A stretch of DNA of 64,000 nt from Scortum barcoo (GCA_023238725.1 CM041550.1:23384586-23448585); one strand, 5' to 3'; counted from the first letter of the stretch, positions 12,201-23,018 are shown. Notes: generated from the letters alone by a model not told the origin. Program-made: numbers and translations.

Positions 12201-15200
12201 GTAGTGTGGGGTGCAAGTTGACTCTTTGCAAAACCCTACCCCACAGTGATTGTCAAGTAATATCTTAGCAACTGTATCTAGGTGCACAGGTATATGCAGC
12301 CTACAGATGAAAAACTCAGAGACAGTAATTTCAGCCAAAATCAGTGGTTGTAGGCTAGAAATGAGAAGCCAGCTTCTGTTTACTTTGGTATGATCACTGA
12401 ATATTATGTCGTAAATGTGTCACAGTTATCACTGATAACTTTATATGTATCATGGTAAGGACGTGGAGCTCGACAGTGAAAGCAGCAGTAACATTAGTGG
12501 GTGTAAGACTCCTTTTGAGTACCGCATGAAATCTTGTTTTCTTATAAATGCAATTACAATCTTATGGAATTAATAACAAAAAGCCACAAAGCAGTTTTTC
12601 ATTAAAATTAACAATAAACAAATCTCAAATACACACATGCATCTGGAATGAGCAGGAGGAAACAAGGAATCTGAACTACTGTCCAATTGCAAAGCAGTTA
12701 TTCTCTCTTATTTTATTATTTGGCTGTGGCTGTTGTGTTTTCTACAACATCATTGCAGTGCTGGAATTCCCAGGAAAGTATTTGTCTTGAAAGCTCAGAG
12801 CTGCAGGCTGGCACTCCTGCATGTCCAGACATTCATGAAGCATGAATCAGCCATTGCAGCAGCTTAAAATGATTTTACATGCTGTTTACAAATTGTCTTC
12901 AAAATGAACCCAAACAGCTATTTTTTCAAAATCAAAATTGCTCAAAATGCAATGTCTGACATTGCAACTTTGTTTTTATCCACTGACTAGCACTATTTTT
13001 GCCAGCAGAATATCTTGTTTCAATTAAGGTAGGGTTCCCAAAGTAGTCTTAAGTATAGTTTGATCCAGTTTGGGTATACAGAAACCAAAATGACTCATCA
13101 TGATTGTGGAGCTTTTGTTTGATTGAGGTGCTGTTTGGATTAGGAGTAAGACTTTTTGGATTAGCCCAAATAGCGTTTCAACCAAGGCAGCTGAACTGTG
13201 AATATGTTTCAAATAAACAGCACTGACAGTGTTTTTGTCATGAGGGCTGTTCCCCTGGTGAGTCAGTAATTCTCTCTACAGTTGTACAATCTTGTACATG
13301 TGAATAGTGTCTCAAAAACAGTCGCAAAACATTTCAAACTTCACCTTTAACCCCTCTCTGCCCATCAGGTATGTCCATAGTGATGACGGACGTGCTCCGT
13401 CTCATCCCTCTGGCTGTGCTCTTTGGCATCTTCCTGTACATGGGGGTCACCTCTCTGACAGGCATCCAACTGTATGAACGCATCACACTCATGGTCACAC
13501 CTGCCAAGCATCACCCTGACCACACTTATGTCACCAAGGTAACACGCATTAATGATGTTTCTGTGCCTCTTCTATTATTAGTGGTAAGGTGGAGAAGCTT
13601 AACCCAGCAGAGTGGTAACTGCAGAGCCCGGGCAGTCATCCAGCTGCTGTCTTGTTTTTTATCTTGGTTTGACAGAGACTTCATTACTCAGATAACTCTA
13701 TACATGATACATGATCATCATCCTGCTTTCTATAACCATACAAGTCCTGGACTAACAGGGAACAGAGTTGAGGATGAACAGTTGAGTTCATCACACTGCT
13801 CGATTTAGCTTCTCCATCTGATCATCTGTAATGGAAGAATACAAGTCATGCATTTCTGGTATCAGACTTTCATTTCAATGTGTAGAAGCTCATTTATATA
13901 AGGTGGATACTCACATGAGCTCACTCTCTGGGGACACAAACTCTCCTGAGAGAACACAGAGAACGGTAAAAAGACTTTTCTTTGGCAACATCTGTATCTG
14001 CATCTGTTTTTGGAAAGGGAGAAGAAGACTTTATAGAAAAGTCATTTTCTTTCATATTTTACACAAATCATTAGGTGCTGGATTGTCCACTAGATGGAGC
14101 TAAAAACATGTAGGATTCTCTTCACAGGGAGCAGTATAGGGTTTAGTGGGTTTCATTTGTCTTTACATGCACGTTTCTGTGTGTGTGTTTGTGGGTCTGT
14201 GCCGTGGTGGTCAATGCTCTGCTGCTTTTCTGCACATTAACCACCACATGTGTGTTTCCTCAGGTGAAGACATGGCGCATGAACATGTTCACCATGACCC
14301 AGCTGGCGTGCATTGTGGCTCTGTGGGTAGTGAAGTCTACTGAGGCCTCCCTAGCATTCCCCTTCGTCCTCATCATGACAGTGCCGCTGCGCCGCCTCAT
14401 CCTCTCCAGGATTTTCGAGGAACGCGAGCTGCAGGCGGTAGGTTGGGCAGCAGAGACCTTTCAGGAATGTTTCAAGCTTTACCACAAAAATCTGAGCCCA
14501 CATGGCTTCAGGATACTTTCTTATAAATGTATCATTTGATGGATGTTGGCTTGTTTTTATATCTGTCTAACACCAAGGTTTTTCAAAGAAAAGGTGCAAA
14601 TGAACTCTGAATGATTTTCTTCTCTGTGATCATGGGCGACTTTCTCCAAATATTTTCAAATGATATGCAAATATTTCTTTTTGCTCTGTGTTCTAACCAG
14701 AGAAAGATTCACAGTCCGTCCTGAAGCCGGGCTTTATGTTTTCTTGGTTAGATCCCCCAAACCCTTATATGTCATCACTGTCAGATTAAAACCTTCCATT
14801 TCCAAAATGTCAACTTTTTCAGGAGCTAGGATAAACAGCTTTGTTCTTAACTTGACCGCAGCTCATGTTCATCCAAAGGTCTCATGAACCCAAGGCACTG
14901 TACAATTGCATAAAACTACTGAGGGCCCTTAAATAAAGTTAAAACTTGACCATTACTTAAATTAGACCTCCATGATGTCAGATCCCTCACCCCTCTAACC
15001 TCTACCCCTGGCACTGCCTGGTTGATGAATGGTGCTGTACAAATAAATGTGCCTTGCCTTCACCCTTCCCGTACACACACCATCACCTTTATTGTTCTAC
15101 ATTTTTATTCTTTCTTTGCTCTTCTCTTACAAACATGTTTGGGCAAAAAGATATAATATTACCTTTTAGCTCTGGTCATCTTCACTTTGGCTTTCTACAT

Positions 15201-15951
15201 ACAAAGAAAGAGCCATAAACAAGAAAAGCTTCCTCTATTAAAGTACTATATAAATAGTAGAATTAAAATAGGCTGACATTTTGGGAAATACTTGGGCTTT
15301 CTTGCTGAGAGTTAGAAGACATGGTTGATTCTACTCACGTCTGCATGCTCAATATGAAGCCATCCCGAGCTGCCAGCTAACTTAGCTTGGCGCAACAATT
15401 GGAAATAGCTCACCACCCCCTATACAAATAGTTTTTTGGTTTTTTTTTATGCATTCAAGAAATGACATACAGCATGTTAATTAGTGAGCTCAAGTAATTT
15501 GTCACCTGTGGACAGAGCCAGGCCTGCTGTTTCTCCATGTACAGTCTTTATGCTAAGCAGAGTTAGCCAGCTGCTGACTGCAGCTTCATTTAATCAGAAA
15601 GGAAAGGTAATTAGCATATATTTCTATTCTTTTTATAATTAGATTTCACAGTAGTTTATCTGTTGAAATCAAATTTATCTTGTATCATAAAATCCACCAG
15701 AGTCCACCTGGAAAATAGAGGCTCACCTTTTCACCATTCAAAAGTTTAGTCATATGAAGAGCACCAAACATGTGAAAGCATCCAGAGTTTCCTTCTTTTG
15801 ACCTTTGAGTAAACCTTGATGAAAATGAAAATAATAATAATAATAATAATAATAATAATTTGTCCTTTCACAGCTGGACTGCGATGAGGATTCTCCAAAC
15901 TTTGATGAAGACGGACGAGATGAGTACAACGAGATCCACATGCTTGTATAA
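100..15951 (+). CDS. slc4a3: slc4a3, anion exchange protein 3 (AE3), 5' partial; 15 exons, one with a frame error
   Basis: Encodes a plasma-membrane Cl-/HCO3- exchanger of the SLC4 family. Visible exons are 100-235, 6766-6931 (or 6949), 7741-7846, 8295-8479, 9062-9281, 9979-10194, 10296-10444, 10564-10758, 10978-11169, 11441-11530, 11630-11796, 11924-12179, 13369-13538, 14264-14437 and 15874-15951. Nearly all have clear GT-AG borders, and reading phases agree at every junction except across 11924-12179. The joined exons give about 830 residues against roughly 1230 in mammalian AE3, so the N-terminus lies upstream. The C-terminal exon reads LDCDEDSPNFDEDGRDEYNE, close to the AE3 ending and unlike AE1 or AE2, which fixes the paralogue. 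Key exchanger motifs remain: YETFSKL (stilbene-reactive Lys region), FMETQIT (the proton-coupled Glu of AE1) and VRSVTH. The open question is whether this copy works, because of the frame error near 12045-12052. Confidence 0.93.
236..2333 (+). other. slc4a3 intron, part upstream of the Tc1 element
   Basis: Intronic AT-rich sequence between the donor at 236 and the Tc1 insertion. I see no exon, RNA gene or recognisable repeat in it. Confidence 0.6.
2334..3934 (-). mobile_element. Tc1/mariner transposon, nearly complete, 1601 bp, TA target duplication
   Basis: Bounded by TA dinucleotides at 2332-2333 and 3935-3936. Ends begin cagtggggcaaaaaagtat on the left and mirror it on the right (...cttttttgccccactg). 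Inverted repeats run about 190-200 bases (2334-2522 and 3736-3934). Each carries a related motif at its outer and inner end (gtatttagtcag and gtatttggtca), the IR/DR layout of fish Tc1 elements. The two arms are very similar over their whole length apart from small indels, so the copy is not ancient. It lies antisense inside an slc4a3 intron. Confidence 0.95.
2539..3568 (-). pseudogene. Tc1 transposase, single frameshift
   Basis: Starts at ATG 3568 (MAKTKELSKDTRNKIVDLHQ). The N-terminal paired-type helix-turn-helix region spans roughly residues 1-110 and includes a basic SGAPRKIS linker. The DDE domain follows: first catalytic Asp in VIWSDETK, second in DNDPKHTA, and the Glu in PDLNPIENLWRELK, the DD34E pattern. 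One reading frame runs to a TGA at 2831-2833. The rest continues in another frame from about 2835 to a stop at 2539. A single extra base between the histidine codon and the DNDPKH motif explains the break. Apart from that, about 340 residues are preserved, the normal length for Tc1 transposases. As given, the protein would lack the second Asp and the Glu and be inactive. Confidence 0.92.
4350..4665. repeat. old dispersed repeat, copy 1 (family unassigned)
   Basis: Phrases such as atgaaattttgaacagata, attcatggtgcccagaagatgaatcc and ggcaccagcaggttgac match a degenerate repeat seen across fish genomes, in which the typical wording is 'attcatggtccccagaggatgaatcc' and 'gccaccagcaggt'. Recognised from memory; ends approximate. 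Confidence 0.45.
6190..6720. repeat. old dispersed repeat, copy 2 (family unassigned)
   Basis: Shares wording with the copy at 4350, for example ggtgccaccagagggcaaa and accatgaaaatagtacagata. It ends with the run of 'gctaatgttagcatgctaac'-like sequence (gtgctaataagcaaatgtta, attagcatgctgacgtta). It abuts the acceptor of the second visible slc4a3 exon. Confidence 0.5.
9979..11169 (+). CDS. slc4a3: slc4a3 exons for the first half of the membrane domain
   Basis: Four exons (9979-10194, 10296-10444, 10564-10758, 10978-11169) encode the start of the transport domain. The first begins with an acidic run (PEEEEEVDQEVDP), then FGGLIHDIRRRYPHY and the first membrane helix (CIAAVIFIYFAALSPTITFG). The next hold SGPLLVFEEAYYKF, GRVWIGFWLIFIVLVIVAAE and QEIFAFLISLIFIYETFSKL. 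The fourth exon codes the extracellular loop after the fifth helix, here short (FKEHPLMAMYPSDF up to FNQPNTALL), and then the next helix LLSLVLMMGTFFVAFFLRKF. This loop has no N-X-S/T glycosylation site, unlike the usual AE2/AE3 arrangement. Confidence 0.92.
11441..12179 (+). CDS. slc4a3: slc4a3 exons for the mid-membrane domain, including the frame-shifted exon
   Basis: Exons 11441-11530 (ARRIIGDFGIPISILLSVLV, DYSITDTYTQ), 11630-11796 (KLNVPKGFSVTSPEKRGWF, then FMETQITS) and 11924-12179 (LIVSKKERRLVKGSGFHLDL). The last exon reads correctly to GLPWLTA at 12044, then needs a jump of +2 (or -1) to continue as TVRSVTHVNALTVMSKA from about 12050. Its length is 256 bases, whereas the flanking phases require 254 (or 257). 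Read as given, translation runs out of frame to a TGA at 12090-12092. Both sides of the break are strongly conserved AE sequence, so this is a real feature of the sequence shown, either a mutation or an assembly error. Confidence 0.9.
12180..13368 (+). other. slc4a3 intron, about 1.2 kb
   Basis: AT-rich intron between GT at 12180 and AG at 13367-13368. No exon, RNA gene or repeat recognised. Confidence 0.6.
13369..15951 (+). CDS. slc4a3: slc4a3 last three exons and stop codon
   Basis: Exon 13369-13538 encodes MSIVMTDVLRLIPLAVLFGI, GVTSLTGIQLYERI and AKHHPDHTYVTK. Exon 14264-14437 encodes VKTWRMNMFTMTQLACIVAL, WVVKSTEASLAFPFVLIMTV and FEERELQA. Exon 15874-15951 encodes the cytoplasmic tail, ending DEYNEIHMLV and TAA at 15949-15951. 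The LDCDED segment corresponds to the acidic site (LDADD in AE1) proposed to bind carbonic anhydrase II. The last residues are HMLV where mammals have HMPV. An (AAT)n microsatellite sits just upstream of the last acceptor. Confidence 0.94.
14950..15065 (+). repeat. 3' end of a short retroposon-like repeat
   Basis: Ends gttgatgaatggtgctgta, caaataaatgtgccttgcctt, the common fish retroposon tail pattern 'gaatggtgctatataaataaa..ttgccttgcc'. The body upstream is too decayed to classify. It is inside the intron before the final slc4a3 exon. Confidence 0.4.
15262..15620. repeat. dispersed fish repeat in the last slc4a3 intron (family unassigned)
   Basis: Carries stock phrases of a widespread fish repeat: gacattttgggaaatact, gctaacttagcttggcgcaa, cctgctgtttctccatgtac, agtctttatgctaagcagag and ttagccagctgctgactgca. 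I recognise it from memory but cannot name the family. Confidence 0.5.
15828..15860. repeat. (AAT)n microsatellite next to the last slc4a3 acceptor
   Basis: About ten AAT units end 13 bases before the exon at 15874. They leave only tgtcctttcacag as pyrimidine tract and displace the usual branch-point interval. Confidence 0.9.
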
Positions 15952-16455
15952 GTTTTTCTGGACCCAGACAATATGACTTCCTCCATCCTCCAGCTCCGAC
16001 CAATCAGAGCAAGCCTCTTTGGGAACCTCAGTGTCTCTGGGTGGTGGTGACAAAGCGAAAGGAGCTACCGTCATGGTGTTTGTAAAATATTCAAAGGCTA
16101 TAGCTGGATAATCACTTCCTACCTTTGTTTATTCCAGTTTTTTTAAAAGAGCACACCTAATGTTAGATCTCTGTGGTGGTGGTGTCGTGTTAAAACTCCC
16201 TGAAGAAGTTACTCTGTCAGAGGCCAGAAAAGTCCAGAAGTGGACAACTTACATGAACACTTTATCCAACTTTTTATCCTATCTATCCCTTTAAATACTC
16301 TGCAGGTTATGGGCGCAAGTGCAATGATGTTGGTGACCTCTAGGACTACAGTGGGCTAAATGACATCCTTTGGTCCTGAAAGTGGCAAATATGGTCAATT
16401 TGCTTTCATTTCATTTCATTCTTGATGCAGATTTTTATTTAAATTCAGAATTGTT

Positions 16456-16671
16456 CAGGTTATGTTGCGGGTCAATTTGACCCGGAACAAAAGAATTGTG
16501 AGAGGTAAAGAAAACCATCGGTGAACTAAATATTGACTGAAATGGTTAGTATTGGAGCTAATATAAACAATCTTTATAGGGATTTTTTGTTTTTTGTCAC
16601 TTTTAGATAATTAAACAAACTGATCCTAGGAACATCATTGCTGTTCCTGAGAAACGAACATAACAGGAGGG
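16456..16671. mobile_element. piggyBac-type MITE in the slc4a3 3' UTR
   Basis: The left part has ggttatgttgcgggtcaatt followed by tgacccgg, forming a near palindrome at 16468-16484. The right end reads gaacataacaggaggg followed by TTAA at 16672-16675. Read inward from both sides, the ends share the motif gttatgtt, and TTAA is the piggyBac target. The outermost left bases are decayed. The internal 180 bases are non-coding. Confidence 0.55.
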
Positions 16672-17168
16672 TTAAATCTCAAAGCCCTGAATCCCACTGC
16701 CTATGTAGTTTAGCTGCTGTTTTCCTATATACCACTGCTATTGCCTATAGGTTGCAATGATGTGCAAACAAGGAGTTAAGTAATCCTTTTCCTTTCTGTA
16801 CAGACTTTTAGTAATGAGCACTTTGACTGGGCAAAAGTTCACTTTTGTCGCTGCCAACCGAGCTCCCTGGCACAAAGCCTCCTCTCTAAATGTAGTCTCC
16901 CCTTGAAGCCAAAGTCTCTACAGAGACTGTGCAAGCCTCTTCAAGGGGTGTTACTGTACTTTGTTAGGTGTTTAATGCCCAACATACCAGTCCACTGACC
17001 CCATTATTGTGACCTTGGATGTATAAGTAAATAGCTAACATGGTCTCAACCTTATTTTTCTACTTTGTTGTATGTATTTATTTTGTGACCTGTGGATTTA
17101 ATGCCATGCCAGATTCTCAGTGATGTTTAGACTCCAAATAGTTTAAACTGCTATAAGAGTTAGCATAA

Positions 17169-17174
17169 AATAAA
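17169..17174 (+). terminator. candidate polyadenylation signal for slc4a3
   Basis: Canonical AATAAA about 1.2 kb after the slc4a3 stop, followed within 30 bases by GT-rich sequence (attgtgtaggttg). A later AATAAA at 17689-17694 is an alternative. Confidence 0.45.
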
Positions 17175-17190
17175 AAGAACATTGTGTAGG

Positions 17191-20100
17191 TTGACACATT
17201 CAAAACAGAAAATATGTCATTATTCATCTATTCTTTCATCTTCTCTGCAATATTTCCACAGCGTGGTGCATTTTTCATAGATGTCATGAATAGTATAATA
17301 ACACACTTGACTGGAAAAGCATAGAAACTAAGCAAACACACAAGTACTGAAAACACTGGGGAGCAGTTGAGTGTTGGCAGGATGTATGAATGATGCATTG
17401 TACAGTAAGACTGTGAGCTTGGAATTATAATGTACCATCTGTGTTCAGAGTTGTTTTGAAATGCCCAGAGATTCAGTTTTCACCACTTATATTGCAAGCC
17501 CACTATAGAATTTTAATTAACGTTAAGCCATGACAGCATTTTCAGAAACCTTACTTCTGCCATACGAAAACATCCTCCTTCCTAATTATTCAGTAACAAG
17601 TTGCACACAGATTTGTGTGAGACTGTTACTCTGAAAAACATTCCACTCAAATCCTTGTTGTGTAGAAGTCAGATATAAGCCTGAGGGTAATAAAGTTTTG
17701 TTTAAAAAATAATAGAATAGAAATATTACAGTAAAATATTAGTAGATGCACATGGACCTGAATGATAAAATGTAATAGTCCACTGTTCGTCTGACAATAT
17801 CTGAGCAGTGCAAAAACGCCTATTTGAACTTTTTGATCAACGATTACTTTCAAGGGCAAAACAGATTACATGAGTTTCTCTGAAAGCTGTTGGATGCAAA
17901 AGATTAATTAAATAAGTATACTGCAGGCTGTCTCTATTCTAAAATTCAAGTCAATAAGCAGACAATAGTATATCTGTCCTCTGTCCTCACACCTTTCTTT
18001 TCTTGTGTGTAATGAGTGAGGAAACTTGGTACAGTTAGTAAGGAGACACTGTATGGCAGATAAAGAGATTTCTGTAAATAGCTGTTACATTTAACACAAT
18101 AGAAAAAACTCATGATGTCTCTTGTATTCTCCTGATAATAATGATAATGCTGCAGGCATACAATCAGCTAAAAAAACTCCAAAGTGCTGAATAGTGAAGC
18201 ACAGATTATAACACTCTAAAAGTACAGCTAACCTTTAATGGTCAGCAGTGTGGTTTAGTTTTTGTATGCTAACCAGAATCAGTATATCTCATGTCACATT
18301 AGCCATGTCCTACATTATGAGCCATGCAAGAATTTGTCTCAGGGGAAACTGACCTTTGATCTGTAAATATTGCTTCCCAGTCTTTAGTTTGTTGTCCCTT
18401 CTGTGTACATAAAGCGATCAAGGCAATCCAGCACTTGCAATGTGAAACTGTATGGCTTACAGTCCAAGCTTTTGTGTTATACAATGGAAGAAAGGAGGTC
18501 AAGGGAAGAGGATAATGTGTCCACTCCGGTGAAGTGACACAGAAATATAACTGTAAATGAATACTTTTTCCGCTACTGTGTGTTCTCTTTAGGCCGACAC
18601 TTCAAGCTGCACCTTGATATGAAGCAAACCTGCTGAAATCTGTATTTAATTCTGAAGCTCCCCAAGTTAATGAGTTACTGGATGTGCTTTACATTAGCAC
18701 TCTATCACGGATTCATTTCAAATAGTCTGCACTGTTAATGTACCTTTTCAAGCATGTTTCAGGGTTTACAATGACTGGAATGGCAAACTGAGGGCAAAGA
18801 CACTCATAAATTTTTTCCATTGTACTTGACCCCTCTGTGTTCATGACGGTACTGAATGTATACAGTATGTAGGCCTTTAGGCACGTGATATTATTTGTCA
18901 GATTTGGAAAAACTGATTCCAGTTTATGGAGGTTCATTAACATCAGAGCTATTCAGTGGTCACAGACAAAGTGAAGTTATAGCTGACGGTTAAAGATGCT
19001 TTGAGCATACAAGGAAGTGTATGTATGAAATTAAAGTGAGCCGGGCTGTAACTAAATTCTAGACATAATGAGTTTAAGCCAAACTCTCAAATCCAAAAAT
19101 ATTTTAAACAGACTGACAAAAGCTTGTAAAATATGAATATGAATGAATGAATATGAATATTTTCCCACATTTAAGTCAAAAACAGCTTACCTTAGTTTTG
19201 GTTTTATTCATTTAAATGACTTATATGTTACAAAGTATTCCTACATGAAGAGCTTTAAAATTGGATTTAACTTTAAATTCTGAAATGCAACCACAGTTCA
19301 TGTCCCCTAAGAGGACATCTACATGTATATTAACCACAAGTCATCCTCTGTCTCTGTCTTTATAGTCCTCTCATATAAACACCCAACAGAAGGTCAGAAC
19401 AGTGGGAACTGGCCGGGACCATCCAGTTTGAAGATTTCGTGGCCTTAATTAACTTTCCATACCCAACCAGCACAGGCCAATATTCAGTTAATTATACGCA
19501 CACTTACAAGTGCAATGATTTTCTGATCAGAAACACTTTGACATAACAGAAGGTCTATTTAAATAAAGATTAGACTACATACGTACATTTTTGGCCCAGG
19601 TAATTAGCATTTGCCGTTTGAATCGTTGTTTTCTTTGCTGGTTCACCCACCATGGTAAAAGAGTCACAAGGGTCTATGTCCTTTGCTGTCTGAGAGTCCA
19701 AGTCTGTTAGACTGCTCAGCACATCCACGTGCTCGTGTTATGACAAGAAAATGAATGTGAGCTGCACAGGCCATGGCCAAGACGAGCCAACGAGCGTATA
19801 CTTAACAAAACATCCTTTCAGTGTTTACACAAGAGAAGAAGTGGAATTGTGGGTATTATTTAAGATAATAAAAGGTGTGGTGCTGCCACTCTGTCCTGTC
19901 TGGGCAGTAGATGTTGAAACACGTTAGATGAAAAGAAAAATAGTTTTTCTGATCCTCAGAAAGTTCTGCCTTGTCAATGTTCTGAGTTCACTACATTTCG
20001 TCGCCTTATACCACCATGGTAGCAGGGCAGACCACCCACCCAAATCTAAGACTTGGCTCTGTTATTTTTTAACCTCTTTTAATTCACCATCATTGGTTTG

Positions 20101-20823
20101 AGTATAGATGTGTGGCCATCTTGGAGTTCTAGCATATGGAATAGCATTTTAGGTTTGAATATTATATAGCTATAAATCAGATTTGTGTGAAACTAGATAA
20201 ACTGTTTTATGGAAGGCTGTTCATGCTGATACTTTCTCAAGAGCAAGTTATAGTGGTTAGTATCTTCTGGATACTATTGGAATGTCAATCATTTTAACTG
20301 CATTGCATACCAAAGGATTAGACCCTTAGCAGGATTAGTTTTTAAATTGTCTTCTTCATTGTCACACTTTGTTGATCTCCAGTGATGTAATTTAAATACC
20401 AGTCCTTTGTGGATTGTTTTTTCTTAATTCAGTGAAATGCTCTCTTTAACATAAAAAAAGTTTATTTCATTCTTGTCAAAGGTTCATGTTAATTCAGCAC
20501 CACCTCTGATTTCTATCCATACATTATTTAAGGCCATGAATTCCATAAAACTTAAGTATTTATTTTAAAGCACTGTTAAAGCTGCATTAAGAGGTTTTTA
20601 ACCTCAGATTACAGAAAGCAACTTTTACAACAAAGACACAGTAACAAGCCAAGTCATGGTCCAGGGGTGTATGTATTAGCAATGGATTGCCTTGTAACAC
20701 ATCCCACAGAAACAGAGCAACATGGGTGTTTCTTTGGAGTCCGGTATTGTACAATTTCACCTTAGAGAAAAATGATTTCTCTTTGGATTACTATGTGCTT
20801 GACTCTTGTCAGTCCCCTCTTGT
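17191..20823. other. intergenic DNA between slc4a3 and the 20.8-kb ORF
   Basis: AT-rich sequence with only short chance ORFs. The stretch 19390-19800 looks less degenerate (gcacaggccaatattcagtt, aattatacg) and could be conserved non-coding DNA, which cannot be judged without an alignment. Confidence 0.5.
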
Positions 20824-21173
20824 TTACTTATCTTTCCGCCATGCTGGGCAGTCCAGTACATAACTGCAGTTTGACTGTTGACTCTCAGTGAGATTTACAA
20901 TACTAACATCAGTTTCACATTTCAAAGTTAAAATGTTGCTCAATGGATCTTTACACTGTTTCGATGACACACTTCTGGTCTTCATGAGATCTACACAAAA
21001 ATCTGTTGATGTATATGAATCTGGTGACAAATTATGAAATGCATTATGTTTGGATTTGTAACACAGACTGACACAAGAGGTCGTGTGGATATTTGAATAG
21101 CAGGTCCATCTTGCTATGGCTGTAAAGAGGTTTTCAAACTGTAAAACATTATTTTTTTGTCTGAAATAAATAT
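20824..21173 (-). other. unassigned minus-strand ORF with splice-acceptor and poly(A) context
   Basis: An open frame runs from a tatttatttcag acceptor-like site at about 21174 to a TAA at 20824, about 115 codons, on the same strand as ramp1. The product is rich in cysteine and serine (FTAIARWTCYSNIHTTSCVS, then KCETDVSIVNLTESQQSNCS) and ends DCPAWRKDK. It has two N-glycosylation sequons (NLT, NCS). AATAAA on the minus strand at 20564-20559 lies about 260 bases after the stop, so it could be a terminal exon. The acceptor phase (2) equals that of ramp1 intron 2, but the residues do not resemble a RAMP. I recognise no family, and chance is a fair alternative. Confidence 0.25.
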
Positions 21174-21199
21174 TTATTATGTGTTTCAAATACAAACGG

Positions 21200-22783
21200 T
21201 AATGTTATTTTTTGCTAGCTTAACACAATAACACAATACAGATTATTCAAGTATTACATAGACTTCTGGAATGAAGTTGGTGTGAAACAGTGCAATAAAT
21301 CATTTACAGTAAGGTTTTGTTTTCTTCTACTTACTGTAGGTGCCAGATGTGGAGTTCACCATATATGACAAAATAATGAGTTCCAGAAAGTTCAGACATT
21401 CACAGCAAGTGTTTGGAGAGTCAAGTATAGATTTCTGTCTACAGGGTATGTGATATGCTTAATACATGCTGATTTACAGAACCTGGTGATATACCCAGCC
21501 ACTGAGAGATATACAACATTTGACATTTGAGGGGGAAAAATTACTACAATAATAAATGGGCTGACAGTTGCTTTGGAAGAAATATCAGCTAGCTGTGTGG
21601 TGCACCTTTGATATCATATAATCTAATGTTTTAGTATGAAAATGAAAATATTTTAATACATTGAATATTAGAGAAATAATTTCCCATAATTGGACACTAT
21701 GGGATAATAATATCCCATATAAAAATATTAAAATATATACTTAGTTTTAACAAGCTGTAATAGTGGAATAGTGTTTATACATGCATCTATCATCTAAAGG
21801 AAAATTGCAGAATCTTTTAACCTGAGTGCTATTTTTATAATTGTAGTCATTTTGACCATGGGTCCTGCACTCGCCACCTCTGTTTTAGAGATTAGGGAAA
21901 GATTATATCAGGGCAAACAGCTTGAGCCTCCTTAAGCTTTCCAAATAAAGTTTTACATTCATCATTTGAAATGCTTGATGAGTCAGGCCAAAAGCCAACA
22001 CTGAAATTGTCCCCATGGATTAACCATTTTCTTTAACTGCAATGAGATTTTTTCTCCAGGGTAACTTTCTGGCTAACCAGCTATTTATCTGCAGTTGTGA
22101 CATTTTATTACTCATTGTTTATAGATTATTAGATTATTTCAGATTATAGCATGGTTCCATTTTGACAGATGAAAACATGGATAATATAAACATGTTCTAA
22201 TAGGTATTGCTTTGTTGGGGTTGTAAGCATTGTTGCTTACCATGTCGGCCATTTTCTTCTTCTTTTAATGGATTTAGGTCTTTGTCTATGTGCTGTTGTT
22301 CAAATAAATATGGTTGGCTCCAAGCGAAGTGACATGACTGTCATCTCAACAGCCCACTTGATAGTTGGCCACTGAATTTAGTTTTCTTAATTTTCAAACT
22401 AATCTTATTGCATGCTTCTACTGCTCTAAAAATGTCCCCATGCCAGATCAACAGTAACAGAGCCTCACATATAAACACACTGCACAGATGAATAAGCAAC
22501 TAGTTTGGTCAGCCAACAAATTCACTGGTCCTGGCAACTACCTTCTATGTTTACCTTTATTTGGACTTAAAGACCAGTGTTTTAAATGAATTTTGTAAAA
22601 AAAAAATAAAATAAAATAAAATAAAAGTGGTCATTTCCCAAAGATCTCTGCACCAAAGATGGCAAATGCAAAGTTAACTGATCCACTGTTACAGTGGCCA
22701 CAATTATGAGAAAGTCCCAGGCTAAAAAAAAATACTGCTATTTTCATCAGCTCAGCACATCAGAGCCCCAAACCGCTGGCCCT
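21200..22783. other. ramp1 3' flank and intergenic DNA
   Basis: No coding signal. Contains the probable ramp1 3' UTR (minus-strand AATAAA at 22561-22556) and an A-rich (AAAAT)n tract at 22597-22626. Confidence 0.5.
22556..22561 (-). terminator. candidate polyadenylation signal for ramp1
   Basis: TTTATT on the + strand, i.e. AATAAA in the ramp1 sense, about 225 bases after the stop codon. Confidence 0.4.
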
Positions 22784-23018
22784 CTATGTGTTCCAGGTGG
22801 TGAGATTAACACACAGAAATGGCAGGAAGAGCGTGACAATGATAACAGGTGCTATTAACAGAATGAGAGTGGTGGGTGGGGGGTCCTGGACCTGGCCACA
22901 GATCGAAAAGTACGTGTGATGGACCTCCAAGAAGATCTCGTCTACCAGAAATCCATTACCCCTGCACCAAGATGCTTTGGCCCAGTGGTCAACACAGTGC
23001 TTCACTTTGTTGTAGACG
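22784..23018 (-). CDS. ramp1: ramp1 exon 3 (second half of ectodomain, membrane helix, stop)
   Basis: Acceptor cccctgcag at 23019-23020. Encodes RVYNKVKHCVDHWAKASWC, the VDEIF..VH..YF..C signature and the transmembrane helix, ending LTTWNT and TAG. It holds three of the six disulphide cysteines. Confidence 0.88.

Larger units (their letters stand above)
15952..17190 (+). other. probable slc4a3 3' UTR
   Basis: No further reading frame follows the stop at 15951. The first AATAAA in a sensible place is at 17169-17174, followed by a GT-rich stretch, giving a 3' UTR of about 1.2 kb. A second AATAAA at 17689-17694 could give a longer form. A piggyBac-type MITE lies inside this region. The transcript end is inferred. 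Confidence 0.5.
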
